Shown: in pieces, positions 62,495-64,000 of the stretch
How positions within the stretch are numbered: the first letter of the stretch is position 1
Layout: each line of letters begins with the position of its first letter
From: CAZCGA01 sp964498075
GTDB taxonomy: Bacteria > Desulfobacterota > Binatia > HRBIN30
Direction: 5' to 3'
NCBI GenBank assembly: GCA_964498075.1
Contig: CAZCGA010000001.1
Span: 103,642 to 167,641, forward strand
DNA: 64,000 bases
Program-made: the position numbers and the translations under genes
Notes under the pieces: generated by a model
What the model was told of the DNA's origin: nothing
What the model saw: the letters and a program-made list of their open reading frames with translations, nothing else
Database searches by the model: none

Positions 62495-63589
62495 CTACGC
62501 CGTTCCGAAGAACTTCCCCAGCCGGCTGCGAGTCCGTCGCTGCAAGCCAGCCGCTTCAAGCCGCTCGAAGTACCCATCGACCGCGTGCCGCAGGAACTTC
62601 TGCACGCGCTGGCTGCCGTCCTTGAGCGCCGCTTTCGACGTTCCCCCACCGGCGAGCACGATCAGCGGTTCCAGCAACTCCGGACTGCCGGCGATACCGA
62701 GGAACGTATGCTCGGTGCGGTCGAGGAAGTCATGCAAGTACTCGGCGCGCTGCGGTTGATGCCGCAAGTGGTACCGGACGTGCCCCACGCCGTACGCCAG
62801 CTCGCGCGCCGTGTCTTGTGTGCACAAGCGAAAGATCCGGTTGTCGACCGGCGAGACCGATGCGCCTTGCTGAAAGATCCCGACCACGAGGCTGGCCAGC
62901 ATGACGTTGCATCCCAGCGACGCTTCGGGGTAGGTCTCGGCGAACAGGATCTCCTTGAGTGCTTGCTCCGCCGTCGCGCTGGCGCGCTTGAGGCCGCTGC
63001 CGGCGAGGGCGCGCTTGCGGAAGACCTCGACGTGACGCGCCTCGTCGATCATCTGCGCGCACAGGTAGCTCTTGAGCTCGAGAAACTCCTGATTGATGAC
63101 CGACACCCAGCGCGACGGGAGCTCCATCATCACCAGCGAGATCTCTTCCAGCGCGGTGCACAGCTGGCTCATCGCCGCCTCGATCTCTGCGGGTAGCGGC
63201 GCCGCCTTCAATGCGGCCCAGTCGATGTCGACCGCCGGTGCCCAGCGGCGGGCTTTGGACTCTTCGTAGAGCGCCGACACGTTGTCCGACCACACGTCGC
63301 TCTTGCGATTGATGGTGTAGCCGAGATCGGGCAACCCCGGCACCATCTCCGAGCCGCGCGCCGCCATCGAGTAGTTCTTGCGGATGAACTCCGGCAGCCC
63401 GTCGTAGCCATACGTGCCGACGTTGCAGTCGTCGTAGGTGAAGCCGCGCTCGCGGTTGGCGGGTCTGCACACGACCTTCTCGGTCGGGCTGTGGTACCAG
63501 TTGAGCGTCAGCTCACCGGAAAAGACCTTCTGGGTGAGCTCGATCAGCTCGGCGTCTTCGAAGAAGTTCTTCTCTGCGAAGTAGGCCAT
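62495..63589 (-). CDS. ferritin-like protein with one degenerate iron-binding motif
   Basis: 364 residues, ATG 63589. It is a helical ferritin-like, RNR-R2-like fold, paralogous to the next gene upstream. The first ExxH motif is intact (CAQMIDEARHVEVF). At the second, the paralog has MQDEARHVGYGMQHLKW but this protein has TQDTARELAYGVGHVRY, so Glu and His are replaced by Thr and Glu. The matching tails (YFERLEAAGL vs YFERLDKCGL) prove the alignment. A normal di-iron site seems impossible; it may be a structural partner of the paralog in a heterodimer. Cytoplasmic. Confidence 0.8.
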   Translation of the reverse strand: MAYFAEKNFFEDAELIELTQKVFSGELTLNWYHSPTEKVVCRPANRERGFTYDDCNVGTYGYDGLPEFIRKNYSMAARGSEMVPGLPDLGYTINRKSDVWSDNVSALYEESKARRWAPAVDIDWAALKAAPLPAEIEAAMSQLCTALEEISLVMMELPSRWVSVINQEFLELKSYLCAQMIDEARHVEVFRKRALAGSGLKRASATAEQALKEILFAETYPEASLGCNVMLASLVVGIFQQGASVSPVDNRIFRLCTQDTARELAYGVGHVRYHLRHQPQRAEYLHDFLDRTEHTFLGIAGSPELLEPLIVLAGGGTSKAALKDGSQRVQKFLRHAVDGYFERLEAAGLQRRTRSRLGKFFGTA

Positions 63590-63608
63590 CGTGGCGGCGC
63601 GTCAGAGC

Positions 63609-64000
63609 TCAGGCCTGGGCGGCGATTGCCGCGCGGGTCATTTCCATCGCCAGCGCCAGCTTGCTGCGCTCGCGCCGCTCCGGCAGGCCGCACTTGTCGA
63701 GGCGCTCGAAGTACTCATCGACTTGCTTGAGATTGAACTGCGCGGTGATCTTGAGGCCCTGCTGGATGTTCTCCTTCTTCATGCCTTTGCCGGAGAGGAT
63801 GATGAAGGGCTCGAGCACCTCGGTCGCGTAGCCGCCGCCGAAGACGAAGTTTTCGGCCTCATCGAGGTGGCGGTGGATGATCTCGCGCTTCTCCGGGAAG
63901 TGGTCGAGCACCCACTTGAGGTGCTGCATGCCGTAGCCGACGTGGCGCGCCTCGTCCTGCATCACCAGGCGGAACATCTTCTTGTCGACCTCGGTCGGGC
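63609..64000 (-). CDS. ferritin-like di-iron protein, 3' part
   Basis: The frame is open to the window edge, so the start lies beyond base 64000; 130 residues are seen. The second ExxH iron motif is complete (VMQDEARHVGYG), followed by HLDEAENFVFGGGYATEVLE and a tail YFERLDKCGLPERRERSKL. It is in the same family as the protein at 62495-63589, 19 bases upstream of it on the same strand, so the two are co-transcribed. The likely activity is an oxygen-dependent reaction on a hydrophobic or aromatic substrate, which is inference. Confidence 0.8.
   Translation of the reverse strand, partial: PTEVDKKMFRLVMQDEARHVGYGMQHLKWVLDHFPEKREIIHRHLDEAENFVFGGGYATEVLEPFIILSGKGMKKENIQQGLKITAQFNLKQVDEYFERLDKCGLPERRERSKLALAMEMTRAAIAAQA

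Overview
The window reads as a GC-rich bacterial chromosome segment, probably a metagenome-derived scaffold because a 10-base run of N sits at 24140-24149. The gene content is Gram-negative: ClpB, PrkA-YeaH-SpoVR, outer-membrane DUF1302 and DUF1329 proteins with an RND/MMPL pump, and ferritin-like di-iron proteins. Secreted proteins end in a dockerin-like calcium-binding tail. This mixture suggests a deltaproteobacterial or Candidatus Binatia-type lineage. That placement is inference from gene content, and no rRNA or tRNA gene was seen.

Layout. 1-700: 3' end of a ComM/YifB ATPase. 792-10438: a divergently transcribed secreted protein, then an envelope operon DUF1302 - Ycf48-like - RND pump - two tandem DUF1329 proteins, likely for handling hydrophobic substrates, with strong hairpins between cistrons. 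10472-16154: zinc-ribbon protein, rhomboid protease, ClpB, a ferritin-like protein, and a broken junction of an FtsH 3' fragment with a universal-stress-protein 5' fragment. 16677-21324: the conserved prkA-yeaH-spoVR stress operon. 21328-29104: a GMC oxidoreductase with its Tat-type small partner, FmdB-type zinc ribbon, ispF (holding the gap), moeA, and an ntrB-ntrC-like two-component pair coupled to thiE. 29127-32173 (minus): deoxynucleoside kinase, panB, panC, panD. 32308-41758: frameshifted lepB, UPF0182 membrane protein with a DUF1232 protein, a 1466-residue secreted multidomain protein, and a sugar nucleotidyltransferase.

41902-57076 is a 15 kb block that looks like a composite anti-phage island. 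It holds a PLD/SNF2-type helicase, two tiny membrane proteins, a SIR2-like protein, a decayed copy of a methyltransferase C-terminus, a DUF5647/DUF7718 small-gene pair, a NACHT/STAND NTPase with a C-terminal PD-(D/E)XK-like nuclease domain, and an Eco57I-type DNA methyltransferase. The methyltransferase and NACHT genes overlap by 10 bases and must be co-transcribed. I did not recognise this arrangement as a named system, and it is the best candidate here for something undescribed.

57190-64000: two polytopic GT-C-like membrane proteins, an SppA-type peptidase, a Gfo/Idh/MocA oxidoreductase with a hairpin against its start codon, an inverted pair of REP-like repeats, and two paralogous ferritin-like proteins. 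One of these has lost the residues of its second iron-binding motif.

Three genes look damaged (lepB, the ftsH/usp junction, the methyltransferase remnant) and one is interrupted by a gap (ispF). The lepB and ispF lesions may be assembly errors. The methyltransferase remnant looks like true decay.
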